Source of the DNA: Ichthyophthirius multifiliis
Lineage: Eukaryota; Ciliophora; Oligohymenophorea; Hymenostomatida
DNA length: 64,000 nucleotides
Direction of reading: 5' to 3'
Assembly (NCBI RefSeq): GCF_000220395.1
Contig: NW_004086076.1
Coordinates: forward strand, 1 to 64,000
Part shown: one piece after another, positions 51,153 through 64,000 of the stretch
Layout: each line of letters begins with the position of its first letter
Position numbering within the stretch: position 1 is the first letter of the stretch
Position numbers and translations under genes: made by a program
Notes under the pieces: generated by a model
Database searches by the model: none
The model's input: the letters and a program-made list of their open reading frames with translations, nothing else
Told to the model about the DNA's origin: nothing

Positions 51153-54100
51153 ATGGAATCCGAACTCGAAAAGCTCACTACAATAACCGAATATAACGAT
51201 AATTTAATAATGACCTTATTAAATATAAAGCAATAAATACAAATGCCTTTATTCTTTTCCGACTTATTTTCGAATAAACTAATATTAAATTTAATATCTT
51301 TAACATGTTCAATCAAATATTCCAAAAACTAACAATAATAATAAATTAGTTTTTTAATAAAAACGCAAAATTAAAAATAATATAAATAATACCATGAATC
51401 CGTATAAGACATTATAACCGAAATATTATAAAAACTAACCGAAATTCGACCCAATTTAACTATAAAAATAACCGAAACATTTCTCGATCATATTGAAAAT
51501 CATATCTATTGTATAAATACAATCTAAATATTTTATAAACTAATTCATTTTTGTCCTCCTATGGCTAATTATATACTCTAAAATTCCGATATATACTGTC
51601 TTATTCTATAAATATATACTATTTCAATTACTAAACTACTTAAAGAAACCGAATCTCAAGAAAGGTAATTCCTTATAGAATCTTCTTTGAAATTTCCACA
51701 AGAAAATACTGATTTTAACACCTAATTATCCAAATATATACTCTTAAGCCGGCCTAATATATCTGAAAGATTTTAAAATTTTCCAATTAAAATTAACTAA
51801 TCGGAAAAAAACTAACTTTTGGAAAAAAAACATACAAACTCAGCCGAAAATTCCCCGACAGAAAATGACCAAAAAAATTTTTCGGAATAAAATTCTTTCC
51901 TTTTTAATTCTAAAAATATTAAAACTCCCAAAATACCCCCTTTAAACCTCCCTTAGTAAAATAATTCATCTAATATAATACTTAATAATGAAAATAACAT
52001 CATTTTGGCAAGATCTACTCGAAGAGCGGATCCTTTCAAGTCTTTTTCGACTAATTCTAACCGATTTTCAAACTCTATAGATAGCGGTTTTAAAGATTAA
52101 TAAAATAAAGCCTTCTTAAATAAAAATACGTCAAATATTGTATAAGATAATTCCTATTAATATGACGACAAGGAACATAAAGTGGCTAAAAATACCTCTT
52201 AGATATAAATAATGAAAGAAATAGCGGCTAGTTTAGGCGAATATAACCTTACAATTGATTTAGGTTGCTTACTAGCTTAAAGAAGGAGATAATAATTAGA
52301 CTAAGTGGCTAAAATATCATGTTTTTAAGGTAAATAAATAGATATTATTTTTATTCATATTGATATTTTTTTAAAATAAAATATATACCAGATGTACTTT
52401 TAGACGAAAATTAATAATAAAAAAGTAATTCTTAAATAAAACTATAAATAGAAAGCAGTGATCAATGTACATTATAAGATTCAATTGATCTAAATGAATT
52501 AAATACCGAAAAAAACAACAATAATATAAATTTAAAAAAAACAATTAAAATACTCATAAATATATTGTTTTTTATATTAAGGGAAACTTGTGAAGAATAA
52601 AGGGATTTTCTTCCTTGTCCAATCAATTAAATTTTTTAGTATTTAATTTCAGAAACCTGCTTTTTTTAAAGGAAAAAAGATTTCGTAAAATTACTTTGTT
52701 CGAAAAAAGGATGGAAAGAATCGCCTGAAATTACCTTCGAATAAAATAAAATAGACATAATATGTGATGGAATCGAATGTCTATAAGATAAAAATAGTCA
52801 ATTGGTCAAAAATTAATAGGAAAAGAAAAAAAATAGCCCTATATGTGAAACTTTTAACATAAATATTAATATAAATAGTATATTATTTCCAGAAAATGTA
52901 GTCTATTTTAAAATTCTTGACTTATATTCTATTAATAGTGAAAAAAGGCACCAAATACACTCTATAAGGAAGGATATTTTCCCTTAATTTCCGATAAAAG
53001 GGTCTATTATTAATTAGAATAATAATAATATTTTATTATAAAATATATAGACTTATAAAAAAGAGGAAAAAAACAATAATAATTTCATATATAAAGGTCT
53101 TTCAGTTTAAATAAACATAAATTCAGCCTAGGAAATTAAAAAAAAAGGAAATTAATTTTTATAAAAGTTCACTAAAAAATTTTCCTGGTTTTTAAACAAT
53201 ATAGACATGTAAACTAAAGAATATTTCAATATATAAAAAGAACAATTAGATATTTTAGATTCTTATATATAAAATACTTCATCTAGAATACTTTGTTTTG
53301 AAATATTAGAAAGTGTATTTGATATTTTATTAATGTTAAAAGTTTAATTCATTGAATTATCCATATTTTAACCCTAATAGAGTTCCAGAACAGCATCAAA
53401 TTCAGTAAGAGTCACTCATTTTATATAAAACAATGTTTCTTTTCCCAGATAGGGCCTAAGTAATTCCGCAAATAAAACTAAAATACCTTATTAGGCAAAA
53501 ATTAATGAAAAAGGATAAAAAATTATGGTTATTTCGCCCCAAAAAAGTTCCAATAATGAGAATATACCTCCTTTTAATAACTTAAATGGTCATATAACAC
53601 CTGTTGTATTGAAAAACTAAGAATTATTTGCTAATTATGTAAGTGTTTTAGCACGAATAATGATTAAAGCTCCAAGAAATGAAATATATAAATTACTAAA
53701 CTAAGTTTATTTCAAGAATTCTTAATGGAAAGACCTTATAAAATTATACACATGTTCCCTATTTAAAGAAATCTTAGTTTTTTGTAAAAAATAAAATGAA
53801 TAATAAAAATATGATTTTAAATAAGAATATATAAATACATTTATAAATATATAAAAATTAATGCTTTATTTCAAATCTTAATTAATAATGTGCCAAAACA
53901 TGATTTTTCGGGAAAAACTAAACGAAAAAAAGTCAGGAAAATCAAAACAATGGAAAATTTTCATTAGGAAACTTTTTTAAGACCTCCTTTTTTTAGTGAG
54001 GCCTTATACTGGGCTTTTTTATAAATATTTAAGTATTAATTCTGATATAAATAGTATTATTATATAGGAAAAAATACCAACTTTTATTATTCTTAAGGTT

Positions 54101-54535
54101 AATCTATTTAAAAATATAATTGAATTTCTCAATTTAGCCTTTTCTTTTGGACCGAATTTTTCATGTTTTTTATCAGAGGATATATCGGCTTTTTATCTCA
54201 AATATTCATTTATTAATTTCGTTAAATTATATTCGCATTCTAATGCACATGAATTAAATGAAATATCAAGAAAAATTAAAAATATTTCATAAAAAAAAGA
54301 AAAAAATACAGAAAAATAAAAAAAACATAAAAATTCTAATCTAAAAATAGACCTTTTAAAATTATATATAAAACTTCTATTTGCACTCTCGACAACAAGA
54401 AACGAAGAAATAACCCGTAAATTCTATCAATATCGTATACTAGAATTCTTCACAAGAGAAATAGATCTAGAGTTCGACATTACTTAAATTCGAGAAAGAT
54501 ATTTAAAAATTAAAAACGAAGCAAAAAAAATTATA

Positions 54536-54578
<43 letters not shown>

Positions 54579-57468
54579 TACAATTGTAACAATTTTTTAT
54601 AGATAATACACAATAAAATAACAACTCATTTTAAAAATAAATATAAATTAATGAAAAAATTAAAATAAATTCTTTAAATATTGATAAAGTAGATTAAAAA
54701 AAATTCCTTAATTAACTCGAAAATAACAAACATAATATAATTGATTCTCCTCTTTTATAATAATAATAATAATAGTAATAATAACAATAATAATAATAAT
54801 TGTAATAATAATAATAATTGTAATCAAAATATGTTTTCGATATAAATAATTATTCATCTTCATCTTCAGATGGGATATTATTTGTTCCTATATAAAAACC
54901 GCCTTCTAATATATCTAAAATTCCTATTTCTAAACTAAATTGTACTGATAAACTAAAAGAAAATCCCTTAAATAACAATAGTAATTCATTAAAACCTTCA
55001 AATCTCTTAAACACAAATAATAATAATTAATCTAATAGCATAGAAAATACCTAAAAAATAACTAAATAAGCACTCAGTTTAAATCTCGGTAACATCACTA
55101 AAGGCCATCAAAAAAATGAAGAAACTACACAAAACAATTCCAACATCCATATATCTTAAGAAGAAAAAGAAAATAATCATGAAGAAAAAGTATTTTATTA
55201 TTAAGAACGAAAATTAAGAAAAATATACTCTGACCCAGAACTTCACGCAAGCATTTTATCTTTAATAATTTCCCTTTTATTATCTCCCTAAAGAGGTACA
55301 CTCGATGAATTATACTGCTCATAGTTCCCTATAATAGACGGAAAGCCAAACATCCTTTTTCTCTTACATTTCCACCTAAACCATCCTTCTAACTAGAACA
55401 TCCTGCCTTCTTTACTCCAAAACATATCATATATAAAGCCTTTTCCGGCAGGTTAGCGCATCTTAAAGCTCCTATGTGCCTCTCTGACTGACTTTTCTAT
55501 TTACACAGGCCTTAAATTCATGGCTTAAGGTGCTTTCGGTGCTATATACGAAGGAAATACTAACCTACAAGAGCCAAAAGCTGTTGCGATAAAGCAAATG
55601 AGTCTTCCTGACAGTATTTACGGAAGGTGTGTTTTACACGATATTTTCAACGAAATTACCTGTTTAGAAGCCTTCAGACTAGATCAATGTATAACAGACT
55701 TATATGACTATGGACTTACCAAAAGTGACTACAGAATAGTGATGAAAAAATACCCAATTAGTTTAAAATAATGGCGTTTAAAGTAAAAGAAGGAGTCTTT
55801 TGTGGAAAATCTACCAACTTATCTAACTATATATAAGGAAGTTTTGAAAACAGTTTAACTTTTGCATTAAAATAATGTAATACATTATGATATAAAGGCT
55901 GATAACATACTTTTAGATTTTAAAGACTAATAGGATTTATAAGGTGAAATAAAGGTAATTATAGGAGATTTCGGGGTATGTAAAATGTTTAAGAGCGAAT
56001 AAGATGAACATTCTTTGTAAACAAAAGGTACTGAATGTATTTAGTCACCTGAAATGCTTACTTTGGCAATAAATTCGAAGAAAGAAGGCGATAAATATGA
56101 CAGAAGAAAAAAAGTAGGAACAACAAGGAGTTCAGATGTATGGAGTTTAGGTTGCCTTTTATATGAGATATTGACAGGAGAATTCCTTTACTATAATAGT
56201 AATTAGGCTTAATTTTATATAAGAGTAACGTCTTAAAATGAACCAATTTTAAATTAGGAAAACCTTAATAAAATACATAACAATATTTATATAATTGATT
56301 TTTTAAAATATATTTTAGTTAGAGAATAATAAATAAGACCAAATATAGACAATGTATTGAAAAGATTCGAGCATATACATGCACTTATAGTTACTAATAT
56401 GAGTCCTTTATAAAATTATATTCATATAGTTAATAATATTAATAATATTAATAATATTAATAATATTAATAATAATAATAATATTAATAATAATAATAAC
56501 AATAATAATAATAATAATAACAATAATAATTATTTATCAAATGTTCCATAAATAAATACTAATATGTTTGAAAACATTGTAAGAAATTATATGTAGAATA
56601 TAATTTTAAATAATAATTCTTAAGAAAAAATTAACGAAAAAATAAATTAGAAAATTATGTTAAAATATGTAATTATATTTTTTTTATTTTTATAATTATT
56701 ATATAATAAATACAATAGTAACCAAATTTGATAAAAATGATAGAAGAAGTTTATCTATGTTCATAAAATTATTTTCTATAAAATAACGAAAAGCTTATTT
56801 TTGCTGGTATTACGCATATAATATCTGATGCTAATATACTTTTACCTTAATAATTACAAAGATTTGGATATTTACTATTAGATATATCTAATATTGAAAA
56901 TAAGCAATCTTCCATTTTCAGATTAGCCCCAAAAGTAATGGATTATTTAAGAGAAATATTTCTTTTTAGAGGTAAAGTACTCTTTATAGAGGAAAACTAA
57001 GTAGATATATCTTCTAAACCAGAGTCTTTATTTATCCGTTCTATGCTTTTATTTTCTTTAACATATTTTTTCAAATGTTCAACCTACGAGACATTTACAT
57101 TAATAAATTCTTAAGTAAAAAAAATAAATAATTTTTTTTTTTTAAAAAAAATAAAATAAAAAAATATAGACTCTTTTTCTATAAATACCATATACTTCGC
57201 TTTAAAAATTAATTCAATCAACTATTCTACTTTTTTAAATTGAATCTTATATAGATACATATCCAAAAGCTTAATGTATTTGTGGATGTACTACTTTAGT
57301 TTTAAAAAGAAATTATAATTCTACTAAAAAAATGCCGACCAAAATATGCAATTGTACATAAGAGAATACTAAAAATTCTGGAAACTAAGAATGTCCATCT
57401 GATGGATGTTAAGAATATTTAACATTTATAAAAGTATAATATATATATAAATATTTATATATATTATA

Positions 57469-57509
<41 letters not shown>

Positions 57510-57959
57510 TTTAAAAAAAAAAATTAAAGAAAAGATATAAATTACATTAAGATGCCATTAAATGGGGATTATTATAATTTAATAACTTCTTTATTGGTCC
57601 TTTTAATTAAGGTTAAATTTAAGATGATGGGTAAATACAAATTATACTAAATTCAGAAGGGCCAATAAGAAATACAACTATTTATAAAAGCAATAAGAAA
57701 GAAGAAAAAGTGCAAAATAAATAATATATATAATTTATTTATCTTTTTATAAAAAAAGGAAAAATAATGGGTTGTTTATAATTGTAAAATATGTTATATG
57801 TGGATGTTTGCTATTAATTAAAAGACTAATAAAGTTGCTATTATTTTAAACAATATGATTAGAAGAAATAGATAAGGTATTGCTATTGCTAATAACTAAA
57901 ATAAATATAAAGTTAAAACACCGATTTTACGGCATTTTAATCTTTATGAATTAAAATGA
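51153..57959 (+). CDS. Large Ser/Thr kinase with C-terminal inactive dual-specificity-phosphatase-like domain
   Basis: About 2,000 residues. A long helical N-terminus (from MESELEKLTTITEYNDN) ends in LLFALSTTRNEEITRKFYQY with ILEFFTREIDLEFD. Two poly-Gln tracts follow, then the kinase domain (about 55505-56400): glycine loop AQGAFGAIYEG, VAIKQM, HYDIKADNILLDF, GDFGVCK, TECIQSPEML and SSDVWSLGCLLYEILTG. The catalytic Asp, Lys, DFG and DIKxxN are intact; HRD is HYD and the first loop Gly is Ala. After a poly-Asn tract a clean 50-nt GTAATT..AATAG intron joins, in frame, a DSP fold: EVYLCSQNYFLQNNEKLIFA, GITHIISDANILL and GKVLFIEENQVDISSK. That last piece sits where HCxxGxxR should be, so the phosphatase is dead. 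The tail has CICGC, CNC, CPSDGC and NCKICY, probably zinc-binding. Other introns are near 52332-52392, 57118-57175, 57435-57540 and 57716-57770. The stop is TGA 57957-57959. Confidence 0.82.
54539..54578 (+). repeat. (TAA)n coding poly-glutamine tract 1
   Basis: Thirteen or so consecutive TAA codons, each read as Gln, in the linker before the kinase domain. Under the standard code this would be a wall of stops; the frame is fixed by coding sequence on both sides. Confidence 0.85.
54758..54824 (+). repeat. (TAA/TAG/CAA)n coding poly-glutamine tract 2
   Basis: About 20 codons of TAA with one TAG, one CAA and two TTG (Leu) interruptions, followed in frame by a Ser run (YSSSSSDG) and the kinase approach region. 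Confidence 0.8.
56425..56532 (+). repeat. Asn/Ile-rich coding repeat (AATAATATT)n
   Basis: Tandem AATAATATT units (NNI) passing into AAT runs (poly-Asn) in the same gene, between the kinase and the phosphatase-like domain. Confidence 0.85.
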
Positions 57960-58317
57960 ACATTTAAAAAAAAATCATTTAAACTTACTAAAAAAAAAAA
58001 TTTAATAATATTACTTAAAGAAATTATGTATATAAATATATATTATGATGATAGATTTTTAATTTAAATTTAATTTATTATTTTTTTTAATAAAAAAAAA
58101 ATTATTTAATATATATATTATTAAAAAAATATATATTTATTTTGTAAATTATTTTTATAAACATATTAATATTATAGAATATAAATATATATAAAAAAAA
58201 ATTATGAAATAAAAAAGAAAAAAAGAATAAATAAAATATATATAGATATAAATATATATATTTGATTAATATTGAATATAATCATAATAAAAAAAATAAA
58301 AAGAAAATAAAAAAGAA

Positions 58318-58356
<39 letters not shown>

Positions 58357-60207
58357 TATATTTATATTTATAAAAAATAAAATTGTTAAATTTAATTTTT
58401 TATATAAATAAAAAAAATATAACTTAAATATAAATTTATATTTTATACAATTTCTATAAATTTCGATTTTTATTAATTATTCAATCAGAATCTAAAATGT
58501 TTGTAAAATTTTCTATTAATCCTTTTAATTATAATGCATTTCTTGAATCATTATCTTTAATTAACAAATATATTATTGAAATCAACTTTAAAAATATTGA
58601 TATTAATATTTATTTATATTATATTTAAATACTTTTAAAATTAAATTAATTGAACAAATAATAAATACAATATAGTCTAATATCTAATATTCATCTTGAC
58701 TTTTAGTATTATTATTAATTAAATTTAATACATTAATTAATATCCAAATAATATCAAAAATAAAAGTATATATAAACAAATAAAATAATTTAGATTTATA
58801 GTGCACCTTTTATAATATTTTTTTGTTTATAATAAAATATATTAATTATTAACTAATTTTGGTTTTTCCCAAATAATAAAAGCTAAAATATATAAAGGCA
58901 AATTATAATCTGATCTTTATAATGATGATATACAAGAGAAAATTATTATCGCAATAAAAATGTTTTTTGTAAAATTTGAAACTTTATGTTATTGTTCTTC
59001 AATTTAATCTTACATTTTTTTTATTTATTGTAAAATATATTATAGTATTTTTTTATTAAACAAAAAATAAAAATTTAAAATAAAATACTTTTATTTACAA
59101 AAAATATTCTAATATAACTATTAATATTTATATTTGTTATATAAAATTAAAAACAAATTCAACAAAGTATAATAAATATAAATTAAAATTGTATGATATA
59201 ATATTTTGTTTTAATAAAGGAAAAATAATTAATATAATCTTAAATGTATATAATTCAAATAAAAAATGTAAGTTTTCGTAAAGTAATGTAATAAATAAAA
59301 GAAATGGAGAATTTAAATTATATAATAATCTATTTTTTTTTTTTTTAATCATATTTTACTAATTAAATGTAATATAGGTTAGATTAATAAAAAAAAAATA
59401 CAAAATAAATTAATTTTCGTTAAAGTATATATAAAATATATTTGTTTATAAAAATAATAATAATAAATTTAGTTATTTATATAGATTAATTTTATTTTTA
59501 AAAATTTATAGACTGGATTCATATTAATAAATTTTTATTTATTTTAAAAAATTAAACTGAAAAAAATTGTAAAATATGTAATATTTATAAACGATGTTAT
59601 GTAAAAAATAAATTATATTCAATTTTATAAAGTATTAATATTATTATTTATTAAAAATATTTTTGTTTCACAAAAAAAATTATAAAACATTATTAAAAAT
59701 ATATATTTAATAAAAAATAATTTTAAATGTTACAAATATCATAATTATTCTTACTAAAATTTATAAAATAATTTAAAAAATATTAATAATGCTTTACTTA
59801 TTTTCTAATAATTTCAATTTTTTTTAATTATTCTTTATTTTTTGTTTTAATAATAGTATTTTTATTTCTCATAAAAACAAAAAAAACTATCATATTTATT
59901 TTATATAATAAAAAATAAAATTTTATCATTTGAAACTTATTTTTAATAAATAAAATAAATAATTCATTCAAAAAAATAAAATATATATATATCCATTTAA
60001 ACTAAAAAAAAGATTATAATTTTCAATTTTTATTTTTATTTAAAAATAAAACACTAAACAAAAAAAAAAAAAAAATACTTATATTTATTTACAAATAAAA
60101 AAAATAAAACAGAAACAAATAAATAAAAAAGTAAAAATAAAAATAAAAAAAAAAAAAACTTAATCTATTCGAAAAAAAATAATAAAATAAAAAAATAGCC
60201 TATTTAT
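57960..60207. other. AT-rich intergenic stretch, no gene recognised
   Basis: More than 2 kb of AT-rich spacer with an (AAT)n tract at about 58319-58350. A patch near 58470-58580 and another near 58860-58995 have a few more C/G but no frame I trust. The last 150 bases are A-rich leader for the next gene. Confidence 0.5.
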
Positions 60208-63200
60208 ATGTTCCTAAATAACAGTAAAATAACTCCTTCAAAATACGCTCGTTCTTCCCTTGGAAATAATTTATATTCATCTATGCACAGAGGCGAATAT
60301 TCCCAAACTAGAAATCTTCCCTCTACAAATCCTATAAGAAGTCCTACTCCGGACACAAAACAAAGAAGTGAGCGCATATCAAATACACAAATGCCATAAG
60401 GGTAAATATATATATAAAATTTATTTAAAAAAAAAATAAAAAAAAAAAATAGATTAAAATTAAATTATAAAAAATCAACTTTATCATATTCCCCAATTAA
60501 AGGCGGAAACTCAAATTATGACAATAATCTAGCTGAATAATACTATAAAATATTGAATTAAAAAACCGAATTAATAGAAAATTTACGATTATAAATAGCT
60601 GATTTATAAGCTTATAATAATAATAATAAATACGTAATAAAAATAAATATAAAAAATATTAAATAAATAATATACAGTCAGATAATGATGTAACTTAATT
60701 AATATAAGAATTAGAAAGAGTAAATTAAGAATTGGCTAAATCTCGTTAAATAGAAATCCGACTAAGTGGACTAGTAACTAGCCAAGAGGATTAAATGAAT
60801 AAATTAAACGAAATAAACGGTTAATTATAAAGACAATTAAGAGACTTAAGTGAATAAAATTAATTTTTGATTACCTAAATATAAGGAAATAACCCTGATT
60901 TGGAAAAAAGGCTTAAATAAGTCAATATAAAACACTCTTAGGAAACATTAGTTCTCTAGAACTAGCTTAGATAATCAATATAAGAGTCAGATCATTCCAT
61001 AATAATCCAAAACGAAAAACTCGCGAGATAAAATTAAGCTTTATTAGTCGAATGTGAAAAGATGAATAAATTGGTAAAAGGATTAGAATAGGAATTAGCC
61101 GCAAAAGGAGATTCTAATTAAATGTAAATCATATTAAATTAAAGAAATTCAGAAATCGAATAATGGAAAAATAAATTTAATATGTTAAGTGAAGAAAAAT
61201 ATAAATTAGAGTAAAAATTCATATAAATGTAAACTGAAATCACTAGATTAGATAGAGAGGTTTTAATCTGGAAAGATCATTGTAATGAAATTCAAAAGCC
61301 TATATAAGATCCTAAATAGTAAAAAAATAAATAACTATATATATATACATATAAATATTAATAAAAAGAAATTAATTAATGGGATAAATAGCCGAATATG
61401 AAAGTAAAATCAACTTTGTGACAAGAGAATTAGAAAAGATGTCCGAAGTAATAATTTTAAAAGAACAAGAATTAACTGAAACCCGTAAATAGTTAAAATA
61501 AAGTGCCGTAAATATAAGGACAATAGAAACTTTAGAAAATGAATTAAACAATATCAAATAGATAATATATGAGAAAGATAATTTGATAAATAATTTAAAT
61601 TTAAAAATAACTAATTATGAGGGTTCTGGTAAAAAATCATAATAAGAAATGTAATAGAAAATAATAAGCCTTAAAAATGAAATAGAAAAGCTTTCGTCTT
61701 ATTTGGCTACTAAAACACACGAATATAACGAACTAAATGAACGATATAATGACCTTGTTTAATAATTTTAGAATATAAATAAAAACGGTGATTTAAAATA
61801 CCAAGACTAGTTTAATAAATCTATTTAATTAGGCCAAGAACTCGAAAAACTGGCATAAATTAACCGATAATAAGCCGATGAAATATAGTCTTGGAAAAAC
61901 AAATACTTCGAATTAGAATAAAAAGGTAATTAATAATTAGTCGTAATAAATAATTTCAATAATAACGAAAACAAATACAAAACAACAATAAGAGATCTCG
62001 AAGATAAAATAAGGCGAAAACATAGCGAAGTAGAAGAATGGAAAGCCAGTTATATAAACCTTTAACAAACTAAAGAATAGGAAACTAATGAATTAATGAA
62101 AGTTTTAAAAGAACAATTAAGAAATTCGAATATTAATTAAAATATATAAAAAGAATTCGAGAAACTAAAAGAAAAAACGAGTAAAAAAATAAAAGCATTT
62201 ATATATATTTATTTATTTTTTTTAAAAAAAAAAATTAAAAAAAAGTATAATTAACACAAGAAATAGATAATCTAACAAAGGTAAATGTAGAAAAAGATAA
62301 TGAAATTCGCCTTTTAAAAATCCAAACAAATACAGATGGAACATTAAAATAATAAATAAGTTAATTAGAAAGTAAACTAAATATATAATAGCATTCTTTT
62401 TAATCTAAATTGAATGAAATTTAATAATTGAATAGAAATATAGATGAATTAAAAAAATAAAATTAAGAATATGAATTAAAGTTAATGAAAATCGTTTCTT
62501 AAATTGATCATTTATAGTATTAATTGGAATAGAAAGAACTATAAATTATGTAATAGAATAAATTAATAAACGAGTTTGAGTAAGAAGAACCTTAAAAAAA
62601 ATTATAAAGGGAAAAAGAAATTAAATAATATTTAGAACAAATTGAAGATTTTAAATATAAAATAGAAAGACTTTCTTAATAAAATCTATAAATAGTAAGT
62701 CAATTAGATAATGCCAATAAAAGGATTGTCGAGTTAGAGTATTTGAAAAACGCATAGAGCGAAATTTAGAATAAAATAGCCATTTTGACATAAGACAATG
62801 GTTAATTAGTCCAAAAATGTAAACAATATCAAGGAGAAATGAGCTCATTATAGAACTAATTAGTCGAAGTAAGTACTTTAAGAAACAAATGTAAAGAATA
62901 CGAGACCCGAATAAACGTTTTATAGGAAGAAATAAGACGATAAACTTAATTAATTTAAGAAAATAGGCAAGAACTGTAAGGAAAAATATCCTTATAATAA
63001 GAAATAAGTCAACAATAAATGAAAATAAGTGAACTTGAAAACTCTATAGCACAACTAAATAACCATATACGAAAATTATAAGGTAATTTACATATAAAAG
63101 AGTAAGATTTAGAACACTGGAGGAGAGAAAGTGACCGAAAAAGCAATGTAGATAACGAAAAAATACAGGCGGAGAACAAAATAAGGATACTATAGGGAGA

Positions 63201-64000
63201 AATAGAGAGATTGAACGCAATTTTAGTTTAAAAATAAGACGAAATTAAGGAATTAAATCAAATAAATATCCAAAATAATTAAAAGATATAACGAATTCCT
63301 TAATTAGAGTAATAAATTTAATATTTATAATAAGAAAATAAAAACTTAATTGAATAAATAAAAATAATTACTGAAGAAAATATACGAAAATTATCTTAAG
63401 AAAATTCTTTGTTAAAATAAAAAAATTTCGAATTAGAAAATGTAGAAAAACTTAAAATTGATTTAGAATTAAAACTAAAAACACTTTTGTAAGAAAGAGA
63501 CCGTTTTTAGGCATAAATAAGTCTAATAACTGAAGAAAAACTCTAACTTTAGTCCCGATTAAATGATCTGGCTGCTATAGAAAGGTCCAAAGAAGAACTT
63601 GAGTATTAAATTTAAGTAATGGGTAGAGAAAAAGTCAAATATGAGGAAAGAATTAATGCTTTCCTATAAGAAATAGCAGAATATAAGAAGAAAATCATAG
63701 CAATGACAGAACTATAAAGACTCCTTTAATAATACGAATCAAAAATAGAACTTTTAGTCTAAGACACTGAAAAATTAAGGACCTAATTGAAATAAAAAGG
63801 GGATGAAAATACCCAAATAAGGAACAGAATACTAGAGCTTTAAAATTCTGAGAGTGCCTTGAGAGACTCAGAATAGAAAAATGTGATACTGTAGTAAGAA
63901 ATAAACCGATTAAATATATGTATTTAATAATGTAATGAGAATATCTTCTAGATGTAAACTAGAATAGGACAATTAAAAGATGTAGAATAGATAAAAGTGG
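60208..64000 (+). CDS. Giant coiled-coil protein, 5' part only (runs off the window)
   Basis: ATG 60208 opens a Ser/Arg/Pro-rich head (MFLNNSKITPSKYARSSLGN, RSPTPDTKQRSER), then an almost unbroken coiled coil to the window edge: LAEQYYKILNQKTELIENLR, LIQELERVNQELAKSRQIE, QMNKLNEINGQLQRQLRDL, EIEQWKNKFNMLSEEKYKLE and many more. Introns occur near 60402-60470, 60632-60675, 61320-61370 and 62182-62248. Two or three stretches repeat a W-K-x3-Y/F-x2-L/E pattern (EQWKNKFNML, QSWKNKYFELEQ, EEWKASYINLQQ), spaced irregularly; this suggests a family of internal motifs. No head motor or enzyme domain is visible. In ciliates such proteins commonly build basal-body or cortical fibres; that is inference. 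No stop is reached by 64000. Confidence 0.8.

Overview
This window is extremely AT-rich nuclear DNA from an oligohymenophorean ciliate. In every recognisable gene TAA and TAG are read as glutamine and only TGA stops. The HSP70 gene proves this: the family-invariant FNDSQRQATKDAG motif has both glutamines as TAA. Introns are short (about 45-250 nt), very AT-rich and GT...AG. Base composition and gene style fit Ichthyophthirius or a close Tetrahymena relative; that assignment is inference. Standard-code ORFs are nearly useless here, so genes were read by eye with the ciliate code and most exon borders are approximate.

Layout. 1-2677 is AT desert. 2678-10497 (minus) holds a small acidic protein, a HAD-superfamily hydrolase of the CECR5/YKR070W type, and an axonemal dynein intermediate chain (DNAI1/IC1-like). 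Divergent from the dynein gene is an intronless membrane-anchored hybrid histidine kinase (10793-13753, plus). Then come, on minus, a tesmin/LIN54-type CXC protein and a cyclic-nucleotide-binding K+ channel. They are followed by a decayed inverted copy of the histidine kinase (about 18.9-21.6 kb), interrupted by an A-rich low-complexity tract.

From 22 kb most genes are on plus: an RME-8/DNAJC13-like endosomal protein that appears to lack the J domain, a small unknown protein, cytosolic HSP70, and an FG-nucleoporin-like protein with KPEG repeats and two apparent homopolymer frameshifts. A coiled-coil protein lies on minus. It is followed on plus by a putative myristoylated small protein, a coiled-coil unknown, a small Asn/Gln-rich protein, a Mon2-like HEAT protein, a large kinase with a C-terminal dead dual-specificity-phosphatase-like domain, and the first 3.8 kb of a giant coiled-coil gene that runs off the window.

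There is no operon logic. Themes are membrane traffic (RME-8, Mon2), signalling (hybrid kinase, kinase-pseudophosphatase, K+ channel), cilia/cytoskeleton (dynein IC, coiled coils) and the nucleus (FG-Nup, CXC protein). The most unusual items are the kinase-pseudophosphatase fusion, the decayed histidine kinase copy that lost its receiver aspartates, and the RME-8 homologue without a J domain. No tRNA, rRNA, CRISPR, telomere or transposon was recognised.
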